Shown one piece after another: positions 23,873 through 35,299 of a stretch of DNA of 64,000 nucleotides. The notes beneath the pieces were generated by a model. That model had not been told where the DNA came from, ran no database searches, and was given only the letters and a program-made list of their open reading frames with translations. Position numbers and translations under genes: made by a program. Position 1 is the stretch's first letter. Each line of letters begins with the position of its first letter. Source of the stretch: Pilaira anomala (lineage: Eukaryota > Mucoromycota > Mucoromycetes > Mucorales > Mucoraceae); contig JAIXMQ010000001.1 of NCBI GenBank assembly GCA_025716855.1, positions 372,001-436,000 on the forward strand. The letters run 5' to 3'.

Positions 23873-25084
23873 TAACATATTATTTTCTAAATGTAACACT
23901 AGTTATTTATTTATTTTTCGGTTTATATTTACCATAATTTTTTATTTTGAAAATAAAAAAAATGAATTCAAAACACCTCATTTAAAGTTAATGTATAGCA
24001 TATAAGCCAACCTACCACGTTATCATATAATGGCTAGATACTTGCTGAATTTTGGTAAAATAAAACATCCTTTTTTTCTAACGTGAATTTATGATAATAA
24101 TGCTTTTTTGGTTGTACGGTCGTTTTTTTACTTTTTTTTTTTTTTGAAAAAAAAAAAAAAACTTATACGGGAACAATTAATTAAAATTTGTATCGGTTAA
24201 ACGTTGCATACGACTAAAGTTAACATTGGATTGAGCCTTGGAATTATGGTAATGTTACTCCATGTATAACATGGTGATATATGGTGGGTATACTCCAACA
24301 CCATCTGAAAACCCAGAAACGAATGATATCGATTTGATATGCATGAGCAGCAAGCCTATATTTTTTAATTCGCCGGTCTAACATGAATTTTTTCAGGTTT
24401 ATCGCACAATAAAATTATCGAGTATGGCAAGCGATGACGAACTCGAAAATGCATCTTTTTCTTTCAAATACCCACAAAAACAAGACAAAACTTTTTTTGA
24501 TCAATGTTACATTTTTTTATCAAATCTTCAAGTATAGTTAGGACCCAGATATTTTGGCTTTTTTTCACAACCAATGCAGATGCTAATCAAAGACACATTG
24601 CTTGATGTTTCACGTATCTAATTTTCAAATCTTGAGCTCGTGTATTTCGCGTTGTTATCTTACTAGGAATATTTCCATTACATTTATAACTTTGTTTTCT
24701 TTATTAATAAAAAATCGGTTCTCTAGTCCAGTGTTATGATCCTGTTTAATTTTTCAATGCCGCGTTAGACTTTTGAGAAATTAGACCTTACATGTCTGCA
24801 TATATAAAAAAAAAATCTCTTGATCCGGTGACTCTTTTCATAATAAGAAACCACGGAAACATTGTAGTTATCGTATGTCTCTCGTATGACAATACATTTA
24901 TATTTTAATATGTTAAAGTTAGTTAAATTTCAAAGAAAAAAAAAACCCCTCAACATATATATAACCTTAGTATTTAACACATTTAGAATAGGGATTTTTT
25001 ATTTTAATTACTTTTACAACATATGCATATAACTTTAAAAAAATGTATGCCTTACTTAAGTTTACGTACGTTTTTTTCCCGCCG

Positions 25085-25144
25085 TCACACCAATGATCGT
25101 TTCACTGTTAATAATTCGATCTGTACTTTCTTCACGTTATACAA
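25085..25144 (+). promoter_or_regulatory. Shared lipase upstream element, copy 3
   Basis: CACACCAATGATCGTTTCAC then AATTCGATCTGTAC and CACGTTATACA, about 610 bp upstream of lipase 3. It retains both half-sites seen in copies 1 and 2. Confidence 0.55.
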
Positions 25145-25509
25145 GCAAATTTATATCTAGAGGACTCCAGTTGCAGTGAATTTAATAAATACAATAACCA
25201 CTTTTTTTTAACATTGTTACACTTGTAACATATAATATATATAGTCTATTTACTATACCATCAAGCATAGAGTAGATGATTATAATTTTTGTTGATTTGT
25301 GAATTTATTGAGCACTTATATAAATTTGGCATTAAATGAAATCAAATAACAACTTTTCTAGAAAAAAAAAAAGAGGGGGAGGGATTTCATTTTTTTTAAA
25401 AATAGCACTAAAAATAAAAATATACTGCCTATATCATTTAAGGAAATGAATATTTTTATTATGCACCTGATAAAATCCCGTTGCTCGTTATTACTCTTTA
25501 TTTTTGTAT

Positions 25510-25536
25510 TACCAGTGTGAAATACGCACACTGGTA
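25510..25536. promoter_or_regulatory. Perfect 10-bp inverted repeat in lipase 3 promoter
   Basis: TACCAGTGTG, a 7-nt spacer, then CACACTGGTA. It lies about 170 bp upstream of the lipase 3 ATG and about 50 bp upstream of the TATA-like box. I did not find it in the lipase 1 or 2 promoters. It could be an operator for a dimeric regulator; this is inference. Confidence 0.5.
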
Positions 25537-25706
25537 TGTGATATGCGAAACACATATGTAAATTATATTTGACAGATCTTGAAATATGTATAAAAGACAT
25601 TGTAAGTTCGTTTCATCTTTTCTTCATTATCAACTTCTCTTGACTTGTTAAAACAAATACCCCCCTTTCCATCTCATTCTAATTTAATTTAATAACTTAC
25701 TACTCA

Positions 25707-27088
25707 ATGGTTTCGTTTATCTCTATCGCTAAAGGTGTCACTCTCATCATGATGATCGGTGTCACTAGTGCTGCTCCTACTGCTTCTTCAGTTCCTCATA
25801 TTGATGATAGTAATGTTGTTCCATTCACTCGTCCTGCTTTTATTTCTACTCGTATTGTTCCTGTCAAGAACCCTGCTGTGCTCGGTGACCTCAGTGCTGA
25901 ATCTAAAAGCGCAAAGAAAAACAAGGCTTGGCTTGATGCACATGCTAGTAATTCTACTCTTGCCAGGACTTCTGGTTCCCCAGAATACTATTCTGGTTTA
26001 ACTATGGTTGCTCCTGCTAATGCACCTCCTATTTCAACATATGCTGCCACCGTTGAAGCAACTGCTGCTCAAATTACTGAATATAGACACCACGCTGCTT
26101 TGTCTGCTTCTTCTTACTGTGAAAGCGTGGTTACTTCAGGACAATGGACCTGTACTGACTGTAAAGCCTATGTTCCGGATGGAAAGCTTATTGTTACTTT
26201 CAATTCTGCTGCTAACCAGCTTGGTGGTTATCTCTTGAGAAGTGATACTAAAAAAACAATTTATCTTGTATTCCGCGGATCTTCCAACACCCAAAACTGG
26301 ATTACTGTAAAGTTTTTTTTTTTATTTTAATTTTTATTTGATGATTTATATAACTAATATTTTATACCTAAATAGAATGCTCAGTTTATTAGAGGCGACT
26401 ATACACCTGTTTCAGGTGCTAGTGTTCATAGTGGTTTCTATAAAGCCTTCAATGCAGTCACTAGCTACTACTACTCTCAATTTTTAGATCAGCACAAAGC
26501 ATATCCTGGATACAAAGTTATTGTTACTGGGTATGAATATATGATTTGTGTCTTTACTTAATTTTATTGTATTAATAGTTTAACTATAATAGTCACTCTC
26601 TTGGCGGTGCCCAAGCATTACTTGCTGCTTTGGATCTTTATCAACGTGTTTCTACTTTACATACTGGTAACCTTATTGTCTACTCTCAAGGCGCTCCTCG
26701 TACTGGTAATGACCAATTCGCCTACTATGTTGATTATACTGGTATCAAGAACTATCGCTCTGTGTACAACCGTGATATTGTTCCTCATCTTGCTCCTCAA
26801 AATTTGGGTTATCTTCACCCTGGTGTTGAAGTTTGGGCCAAATCTGGAACTACTGCTAGTAAGTGTTTGGTTCCTTTTTTTATTTATTTATTTCATTTTA
26901 AACTCATTATTTTTGTCTATAGCCATTTGTCCTTCTAATATCGAAACCAATGATTGCTCAAACTCTATCGTTCCTTTCACTAACATCAATGATCATAAAA
27001 CGTAAGTCAACAGCTCTTATTTTCAATTATAGATATTAACATTCATTTGAATTATAGATACTTCAATGTCGGCCAAGGATGTAATTAG
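25707..27088 (+). CDS. Secreted triacylglycerol lipase 3 (Rhizopus-type, Lipase_3)
   Basis: Exons 25707-26306, 26376-26530, 26593-26858, 26923-27001 and 27058-27088 give 376 aa. Structure is as in lipases 1 and 2: signal peptide MVSFISIAKGVTLIMMIGVT, propeptide, VFRGSSNTQNW, Ser254 in GHSLGG, Asp in NRDIVPH, and His in NDHKT. The C-terminus is GQGCN rather than GACI/GTCI. The final intron has two possible acceptors; the one at 27057 gives a sensible end. Changes include CTDCKAYVPDG for CTNCKKYVPDG. It is closest to lipase 2, so that pair is the younger duplication. Confidence 0.95.
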
Positions 27089-27549
27089 GTGTAAAAGTAT
27101 CTCTAAGTACTTTATTAATTTATTCGTGAAAAACCATATCTATTTTTTATTGAAAATAAAACTTATTTGAATATATAAAATACTCTTTTACACTTCTTGA
27201 TGATCTGTAATCTCGAAACTTTGCATACGGTATATACACTTTTTTCTGTATTTAAATGAGTATATAGACCTTACATAATTATTATCTGCCTTCTCTACAT
27301 TATTTGAGCGCTTAAAGCTCTTATAAAATATAATTGGTTTCAAGATATCCGTGCATGAATTAAAAAAAATACATGTAAAGAGTGGGACCTGGAATTGAGA
27401 TTGAATTCCTTTACTGCTTTTTCTTTCGTGACGGTCAACACGTGAAGGATTAATTAAGATCAGTCAATTGTTTTCCACTGTGGGGAAAAAAAAAAAAACT
27501 ATTTTCTCTCTCCCCTTTAACTCCTTCAATCTATAATTTTGTTAAAACA
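27089..27549. other. Intergenic region lipase 3 - HAD gene
   Basis: About 460 bp, A+T-rich, no gene seen; presumably the lipase 3 terminator and the HAD promoter. Confidence 0.6.
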
Positions 27550-28778
27550 ATGACTATTAAAGCTGTAATATTTGATATTGGTAAAAGAGAAAGAGCATGA
27601 TCAATCTCGATTTGTACTAATTTGAATAAAAGGTGGCGTATGTGTTGGATCACCTATGGCAGGTATTCATAAATATGAAGAAAAACATGGATTGCCTAGA
27701 AATTATATCAATGTCGCCATGTAAATACACAACACTCAAACTCCCAAAAATTATCATCATTTTAACATCACTTTTTATTAGCGTAAAGCAAGGTGAACAT
27801 GGAGCCTTTCAAGTAAGTGTAAAACCAACAAGATAGGTATCTCCGTACAGAAATACTTATAACCATATTTTAGAAACTTGAAAGAGGTGAATTAAAACTT
27901 TCTGAATTTTACAACGATTTTGGATTACAATTATCAGATCCATCCAATAAAGAGCATTATAAAGCCTATTTGAAAAAATCCGGAAAAGGTAAAATTCGCC
28001 CTTTTTTTTTTTTTTCTTAAAATTTAATTTATTGAAACAAATCGATTACCCCCCCCCCCCCTTGAATCTTTCTGCTAGTTGTTCCTGATCATATTCCAGA
28101 TGTTTCTGTAAATGGAAAAGAATTATTTACTATTATGATGTCTGAAACTGCAAAATTAGATGCCGACATATTCCTTGCTATTCAAAAATTGAAAGGTACA
28201 TACGCACCACATATGTGTCGCTATTTATATACACATACTAACCTATTCAACAGAAAGTGGTAAATTTGTCTTGGTAGCATTAACAAATAATTTTGATTTG
28301 CCCGAGGATGACCTGAAAGAGGCTGAAGCAATGGGAGCTTCTACAGCTATTGAACTTCGAAAATTATTTGATTTCTTTATCGAATCAAGACTCATTGGTT
28401 TAAGGTACACTAGTTTAGGGCACAACTAAATTTTTTTATGTACAGAAAAAAAAAAAAAAAACTTATATAATTATTATGTAAAGAAAACCAGATCCAAAAA
28501 TTTATCAATATGCTTGTAAAACAATTGGCATTGAGCCTAACGAAGCCATCTTTTTAGATGATATTGGCATGAATCTTCGTTCTGCTAACAAATTGGGCAT
28601 GAAGACCATTCGTAAGTTATTTACTAATTTTATTTTCTAAATACTGTCTTGGTAATAATAGTAATAATATATATATATACATATAGAGGTAAAAATGGGT
28701 CAATCAAAGGACGCAGTTAAAAAACTAGAACAATTTACTGGACTGGATTTGCACAGCAAAACACAATCCAAAATATAA
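27550..28778 (+). CDS. HAD-superfamily hydrolase-like protein (ACAD10/EPHX2 N-domain type)
   Basis: Eight exons: 27550-27580, 27633-27720, 27782-27812, 27874-27988, 28079-28195, 28254-28404, 28484-28611 and 28687-28778, giving 250 aa. Motif I is FDIGGV, with Asp9 as the likely nucleophile but Gly in place of the second Asp. Motif II is VALTNN, Lys lies in GLRKPDPKIYQ, and the motif IV acidic pair is IFLDDIGMNL. This is the HAD form found N-terminal in ACAD10 and soluble epoxide hydrolases and as free fungal proteins. Whether it acts as a phosphatase or dehalogenase is not determinable; loss of the second Asp may weaken classic phosphatase chemistry. Two exons are only 31 nt. Its stop is 6 bp from that of the opposing gene. 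Confidence 0.85.
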
Positions 28779-28784
28779 TATAAT

Positions 28785-29382
28785 CTATAAAGGAAATAAA
28801 GATTCGTCATAAACAATATAGAGCTTTCTTCCATCTCTTAAAACTTCATCTGATTCTCCTAAAGAAGGCTTTTTTTTTTTTTTATTTATTGAAAAGATGC
28901 AGATTAGTAAAAAAAAAAATATATATATATATATATATCAAACTCACAACTTACCAATAGTTTCACTCCTTTAATCTCTTGGTTTCGAGATGTTATCCAA
29001 GTAACAAGTGACTCCTTTACTAAAGAATCCGGTGCAAGAGCAAATTTTGAATCATCTTGTCCATTATCCTTTTGAACAAGTGTATGATGATTTTGCCACC
29101 AGAATGTAAACCCAAACCTGGTTTGGTCTTCACTCGATTCATTATCCAAAGAAACAATAATCAACTTTAATATCAGTTTACTTTTTCCGTCGTTTGTATT
29201 TAACGTACGATAAAGTATACCTGTTGAAAAAGGCAATGTGGTTGAATTGGTCTTTGTGATAATATATTGATTGAGTTGATACGTTCGTTTTAATAATAAT
29301 CCTTTAATTCGTTGGTGAGCTTTCTAAACATATACAATTTAGTACTTCATTTTCTTTTTCTCTCTCTACCTCTCTCTCTCTC

Positions 29383-29413
<31 letters not shown>

Positions 29414-30414
29414 AGTGTGTTTGTGTGTGTCTAACTACCTTTTGTACATTGATAATAAGAGGTAATTTATCTAAACAGAATTTATCATTGTTTATTTGTT
29501 CTGGCACAACATTTGCTTCTAATGAAATTTCTTCTTCAGGAAACACACTATTTTCTTTTATCCTCAAATCGATAGAAGAGCATGATTTATTTTTAACAAT
29601 TGAATGAAGAGGGGAAGGACGAGCTGTAAGGGATTCGTTTTTTTGAGTCGTAGGTAATTTCTCAATTTTGAATAAAGATGCGTCTTTTCGAACAGCAATA
29701 TGAATATCGGTAATATTGACTTGTTGTTCGTCTTCTTCGTCATCGTCACTCTGCTGCTGCTGCTGCTGCTGCTGCTGTTGTTGTTGTTGATTTATTTGTG
29801 ATGTATTTGATTTTGTGTTTTGTTGTAAACAAAGATCGACCAAGATGGTATCAGCACTTGGTCTTCTATAATTAAATTTGGCGTCTGGTTGAAATTGAAG
29901 TGATGTCACTCGATCTATAACACGATATGAATGTCCATTATAAGTATGATACCGAGATGATTGATCTTTTAATTAAAAAACGTGAATGAATAAAAAAATG
30001 TTTATCTTTCTCTCTTATTTATATATATATATATCTCCTGTATATATAATTACCATTGAATAAGATAGTATCATCATTTGGACTACTACTGTTGCCACAG
30101 TAACTATTACTTCTTGTATCACTACTTCGACTACTGGATCTACTACTGTCCGATGATAACTCGGGATGATGTACTAAGCTCCAATTCGAATTTTGTGTAT
30201 TCAACTTTTTTCCAAACGAATTCATCCGTGGTTTCTTTTCTTGCAAGTATTCTAACTTGACTTGGATGATTTTGGACATTTCAATCACCTTTTTGTATTT
30301 CTCTCTATCTTTTTCACATTGTAATAATCTGGCTAATTTACTCAATTCGTCTTGTTGAAATTGTATCGATGAAATTATCTTGTTCTTTGAACAAATATCT
30401 TGTTCATCCTCCAT
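28785..30414 (-). CDS. Unknown protein with N-terminal helix and polyglutamine tract
   Basis: Four exons, 30054-30414, 29439-29965, 28955-29323 and 28785-28868, give 446 aa, starting MEDEQDICSKNKIISS at the ATG at 30414. The first ~80 residues are helical and charged. A Ser/Arg-rich stretch (SSDSSRSSSRSSDTRS) follows, then a conserved-looking block (SSRYHTYNGHSYRVIDRVTS). Next are a poly-Gln run encoded by CAA/CAG, an acidic DDEEDEQ patch, and a C-terminal ~150-residue globular part ending DGRKLYIVYDESLFPL. The last intron is placed at AAAAG/CCTTC because only that acceptor keeps frame. I do not recognise the family. The microsatellites (TA, GT/AC) lie in its introns. Confidence 0.75.
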
Positions 30415-32971
30415 CTTTCTCGTTTTAATATTAAAAATAAGAAAGTAAGAGAAAAGAGATATATATATATATTTATAAAAACTTGGAATAAACATAAACA
30501 AACAAATAAGATATATAAAAAAAAAAAATTTTAAAGGAGAGAATAAAAATAAAAAAAAAAATTAAAAAGGGGGTTGAAAAAAGTTCAGTGTACCTAAATA
30601 ACAACAAATTGTTACTATAAACTTGCCCTACTACCCTTCTCTCCCATCCCCTCCCCTCCCCTTTCTTCCGCTTGATATCTTGTCAAACAAAGATCGATAG
30701 CTTATAATACAAAGGACGTGTTTCAAATTCTTGTCTATAGTATACATTGGAAATTTCTATTGTTGGGAGAAAAATATATCTCCTTACAGTAGTACGTTAA
30801 ACCAAATTAAGCACAGGCAGAAAAGTGTGTGAGTAGTTAGATAGAAATTATTTTCTAACCTAAGTTATACTGTATTTGTCATTGCTTATTTGAATACATT
30901 TAGCTGAAAAGGGTTATTAAGGGAGTCAGAAATCTGTTTCAGGAAGCTTTGTTTTTTTTTTATGAGTTAAAGCAGTGTTTTTTTTTTGTGAAAGAAGGGA
31001 GAGGTAATCACTTTCTCTCACTCTTTTTTTTTTCTTTTGTATCGCGTGTGTGTGTGTGTGTGTGTGTACTACAGAGGATCTGCTGATAGATTTATTTTTG
31101 GCAGAATGTCACTGTCTAATGTCGCGTATAACGCATTAATAATGTGGTGTATCCCAATAAAAAAAAAAAAGAGCTATCTATACCCAAGGTTAAAATCAAA
31201 ACTCTTTAAACCTCTCCCCCCCCCCCCTCCCCAAAAGAATTGAGTACGAAGAGTAACTAACTAAAAAAAACAGATTATAATCAAAGAAAAAGATTCTATA
31301 TGTACTTTTCTTTCGCGTACATGCAATAGGATCAACTGGCCTAAAACAAAGGTATTGACTCAAAAGAAATAGTCTGCAGTCTATGTCTTATGGTAGAACA
31401 AACCGAGAGTGATTGTTATTTCAAGTCATATACGATTTTTTTTTTTTTTATCTTCTATAGTACATAGCAATTATTATGAGGGGAGAACAGTTTCCTAAAA
31501 AAAAAAAAAAAAAAGGAGTTATTATTCTGTTGTTGTATTGTAATAAAATCACGTGAACTGTAATAAGCCTAATACTGAGATAAGAAGCAAAATCATTACA
31601 ACATAAAAAAAAAAAAAGTCGAACTATGCATAATTTAGTTATTGAGCGAGATTTGAAACAACGCCAATTGTAAAAACAAAAGGTAATTTTGTAACACATA
31701 CACGTTGTGCCTGGCTCTTTTTGGGGGGTGTTACACCTTTGGGGTAAAAAAATAATGTTAGAAAACTTGGGACACTGTAAAAAAGAAAGGTTTTTGTTTT
31801 GCAGGATTTATGTACAGACCAAACAAATATATATATATTGGCTTAAAAGCCACACACCAGTTAAATAACTTTTAAAAAGAAAAAAAAAAAATATATATTA
31901 CTTATATTTTTAAAGCCTGATGAAAAAAGAAAAGGAGTAAATTTGTTGTTTTACGAATCTTTGGACTTACACAAACTACTACTTAGCTTCCATGATTGTT
32001 GTACATCCATGTCCGATTTATTTTTTTATTCAATTAGATTGTAATAGTGTTGTTTCTTTTTCTTAGTTACCTTGGAGATACATATACATCACTACTATAT
32101 TTTAAATTGTAAATACATAGTAGATATATATGTGTATATGGGTTTTCGAATTCTTATTTTTTCTAATAAAAAAAGAAAAAAGAAAAAGAGATCTTGCGGT
32201 TTTGAACTTTGCAACTGTATATTTGCATGTAAAAATCCCGTTGAGGCTTTTTGATGGGTACGATCTTTTAAGCAAAAAGCCCCTTATTGTTCTTGAATTT
32301 ATTATATATAAAAATCATTTGAAATAGATCTGTGATAGAATAACACGTTATGTATCTAATTATCTTTGATTTTTTTTTTTTTTTAATATAGATATTACCT
32401 TATTATACTCTATTCGTCTATCGTATTGAATTAACAACTAAACAAAAAAAAAAAAAAAAAAAGGGAAAGCAAAAAGGAAAAAAAGGGGATATTAAAGAGA
32501 GATTAAAACTTATTCCAGACCTGTCACGGTTTTTCATATGACCGAATGTGTATTTTGTGATACCCGACAACAATCCACACAAAATTACACATCATGGTTA
32601 GTTTTTTTAGCACGACTTTCCGTATATATCCACCATTACTGCGCGCAAATAATTAATATACCGTGTTACAATGGCTAGTGTTTAAATTTGTAAAAAGGAT
32701 CGGAAAGGTTGTGCCAATCTTGGTTCCGTGTAAGCCGAGCAGGCGAAAAAAAAAAAAAAAAAAAATCATATTTTATTTATTTGTTTTTTTTTTCATATAA
32801 TTTATATAAATTTAGCATATTAACTGGCATATAATTAATAAAGGAGTGTGAGCGTGTTGTTGTTGTTGTTGTTGTTTTTGGTGGCAGTGTTGAAAAAAAA
32901 AAAAAATTGGAAGATCATATAAAGGGTTCATAAAAAGAGAAAAACACGTGTATGTGAAAGGGAGTGAATTT
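30415..32971. other. Long intergenic region without an identified gene
   Basis: About 2.5 kb, very A+T-rich. It includes a (TG)n microsatellite at about 31045-31069, poly-A/T runs, and a short + strand frame at about 32539 starting MTECVFCDTRQQ that I could not extend into a gene. Nothing else is supportable. Confidence 0.55.
31045..31069. repeat. (TG)n microsatellite
   Basis: Roughly twelve uninterrupted TG dinucleotides following TATCGCG. Simple repeat. Confidence 0.9.
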
Positions 32972-34149
32972 TTAAAGTAAATTGTATGGCTGATAGTTTA
33001 GATAAATGGGCGTATTTACATCATGTACAGTCATTGGTGGATAGTAAGGTCGCTCTTTACATAATGAAGGAAGCCATTGTGGTGTGGTTGCAATAGGTAA
33101 TTGATGAGTATGGTAATTGGTGTTACTTTGTTGATTATAATAAAGAGGAGGATACCAATTATTGATAAATGAAGGTAAAGTAATTGGACTGTAAATGATA
33201 TCTTCATCCAAAGTAGTTGTACTATGTTCTGAAGCAACTGGTGAACTTGCCAATGCACGTTCCTCCTCTTCTACTACTACAGCTGCTTCAGCTTCTGCTT
33301 CTGCATCCAATTTTTCTTGAAGTAATTTACCATCTTGTAATATTTCATCTAATGGTCTCCAACTCTTTTCCAACTTTTTTCGTTTTCCTGAAATTAATAT
33401 TTCGTTTAATGGTCTCCATTGTAAAGAAGTTCTTTTTGCGTTTGAATTGTGTGCTTGTTTTTGATGTTTTGTCATGATTACTTTTCGTGCGAAATATTTA
33501 TTACATCCATCAAATGAGCATTTATAAGGTCTCTTTCCAGTATGTATACGCCTAATATATATATGTATATTGTTAAATTAAAAGTGATCCTTTCCATCTG
33601 CGAGTATATATATATATATATATTTTTACCTGTGACGTGCTAGAGAACTACTATCGCTAAATGTCTTTCGACAATCTTCTTGCTCACATTGATGTGGTCT
33701 TTCGCCTGAATGTGTTCTTAAATGGACTTTTAATGCTGAACGCTACTTGAAAATTTAAGATAATTCGATGAGATTTTTTGGTTTTTATTTTTTATTTGGT
33801 TTATTTGATGTATACCTGAATAAAGCTTTTTCCACATTTTAGTTCGTCACACACATATGGTCTGATAAAGGAAGGTTAGACACACATCATTCGGAGTTGA
33901 TCTATTTTACTTTATACCTTTCATTGGTGTGAATTCTGACGTGCCTAGCCAAGTCGGAGCGCCTGCCTAAAATGTAAAAAAAAAAAAAAAAAAAAGGATT
34001 GTTTAATAAATCGAGATACTACATAATTGTAATATATATATATAATTTTTTTTTTTACCAAAAGACTTTGAACATCCAGGTAAAGTACATGGATGAGGTT
34101 TACATTCTCCAAGTTGAGATTCGTTGTCAATTAATTCAAGAATTTCCAT
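32972..34149 (-). CDS. C2H2 zinc-finger transcription factor
   Basis: Five exons, 34059-34149, 33918-33966, 33816-33861, 33630-33742 and 32972-33551, give 292 aa. There are four consecutive C2H2 fingers. Their starts are [57 protein letters not shown] and [19 protein letters not shown], with linkers TNERPY, SGERPH and TGKRPY. The C-terminal half carries two related repeats (QWRPLNEIL and SWRPLDEIL), an acidic/Ala stretch and a Tyr/Pro/Asn-rich tail that may be an activation region. Each intron interrupts or borders a finger. It is a DNA-binding nuclear regulator; target genes are unknown. Confidence 0.93.
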
Positions 34150-34186
34150 CTTGTATTTTTTTCGGTTTGAATTGATTTTTTTTTTA

Positions 34187-34223
<37 letters not shown>

Positions 34224-35180
34224 ATTGTCTCTCTCCTTTTATATTTAAAAAAAAAAAGGGACTCTTTTCTTTTCGTTACTGCTTTTTTTTTTTTTTTTTT
34301 TTTTTTTCTTTGGTGTTTAATAAATTGATATTCTTTCTCTCTGTCTCTTTTTGGAATTTAGAAATATAAAAAAGAAAGATTAAAGAATAGAGAAAGAAGA
34401 ATAAAAAAAAAAAAAATATCTACCCAGAAAAAAAATAGAGAATAAATATCTATTTTAGAAATCCAAAAAGAGTAATTGAGCTTTTTTTTTTTTTTTTTTT
34501 TTTTGATGTATAACAATTGACTAAATAGAAAATGTGACAATAATTATGCGAATAATAGAGTTGCACATAAAAAATGATTATTCTAGAAATCGCAATTTAC
34601 TTATTCGATCGATGATCTTATAATAATAAAGTAATAAATCCCCCAAACTGTTGGCTTGAACCAACTTTTTCTTTTCCCCGAATTTTCGTAATTCAATAAG
34701 CTTATACACACGTGTTTCTTTCATCATTTTTTTGACGATCGATCTTTACGCAAAAAAATAAAACTTGTTAAAATTCAGACCTTCTTTTTTTATAATTGAA
34801 AACACACTTTTTTATACAGCTTTAAAAGTCCATTTCCTTCTTTTTTTTATATAATCACTTGTTCTTCTAGATTCTATAATATGTCATTTGTGTTCACCCC
34901 CAAATTTTAAATTATGACAGGTACAATTCAAATTATCAATATAAAGTCAGAGCATTGATTATTAATTCAATGCATGACGATAATTCCGAACTCATGAACC
35001 GCCAACTTAATTATATTTGTCTCCCCCCTCCCCCCACACATACACAATAACATGTATCACCTTAAATTGACACATTTTGTCCCTTTTTTTATTTACTAAC
35101 TATGCTTTTTTCGTATACTTACCAGCAGGTATAATTAAATGATCTCATTGTTACATCTTTTTACAAACATATACACACAG

Positions 35181-35212
<32 letters not shown>

Positions 35213-35299
35213 GATAAGGAGGTTTTAATGCATCGTACAAGAAAAAAAGAATGAATAAAGAACGCGTAAATAAAAACGCCAACAACTTTATTTTAAATA
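34150..35299. other. Intergenic region C2H2 factor - GRC3
   Basis: About 1.15 kb dominated by homopolymer A/T tracts (A26 near 34193, T runs near 34280 and 34480, A26 near 35180). No gene is supported. Confidence 0.6.

Larger units (their letters stand above)
23873..25706. other. Intergenic spacer lipase 2 - lipase 3
   Basis: About 1.8 kb with no gene. It holds the third shared promoter element (25085-25144), a block shared with the lipase 2 promoter (CCGGTGA...GGAAACATT at about 24826 and 21666), a perfect inverted repeat at 25510-25536 and a TATA-like ATGTATAAAAG at about 25586. Confidence 0.6.

Noticed and set aside
31045..31069. (TG)n tract considered as a telomere-like repeat
   Set aside because: Plain dinucleotide microsatellite in the interior of the window with no telomeric unit.
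32539..32679. Short + strand frame MTECVFCDTRQQ with a CxxC motif, and a later CKKDRKGC-like stretch
   Set aside because: No splice combination joined the two parts in frame, and no family was recognised.
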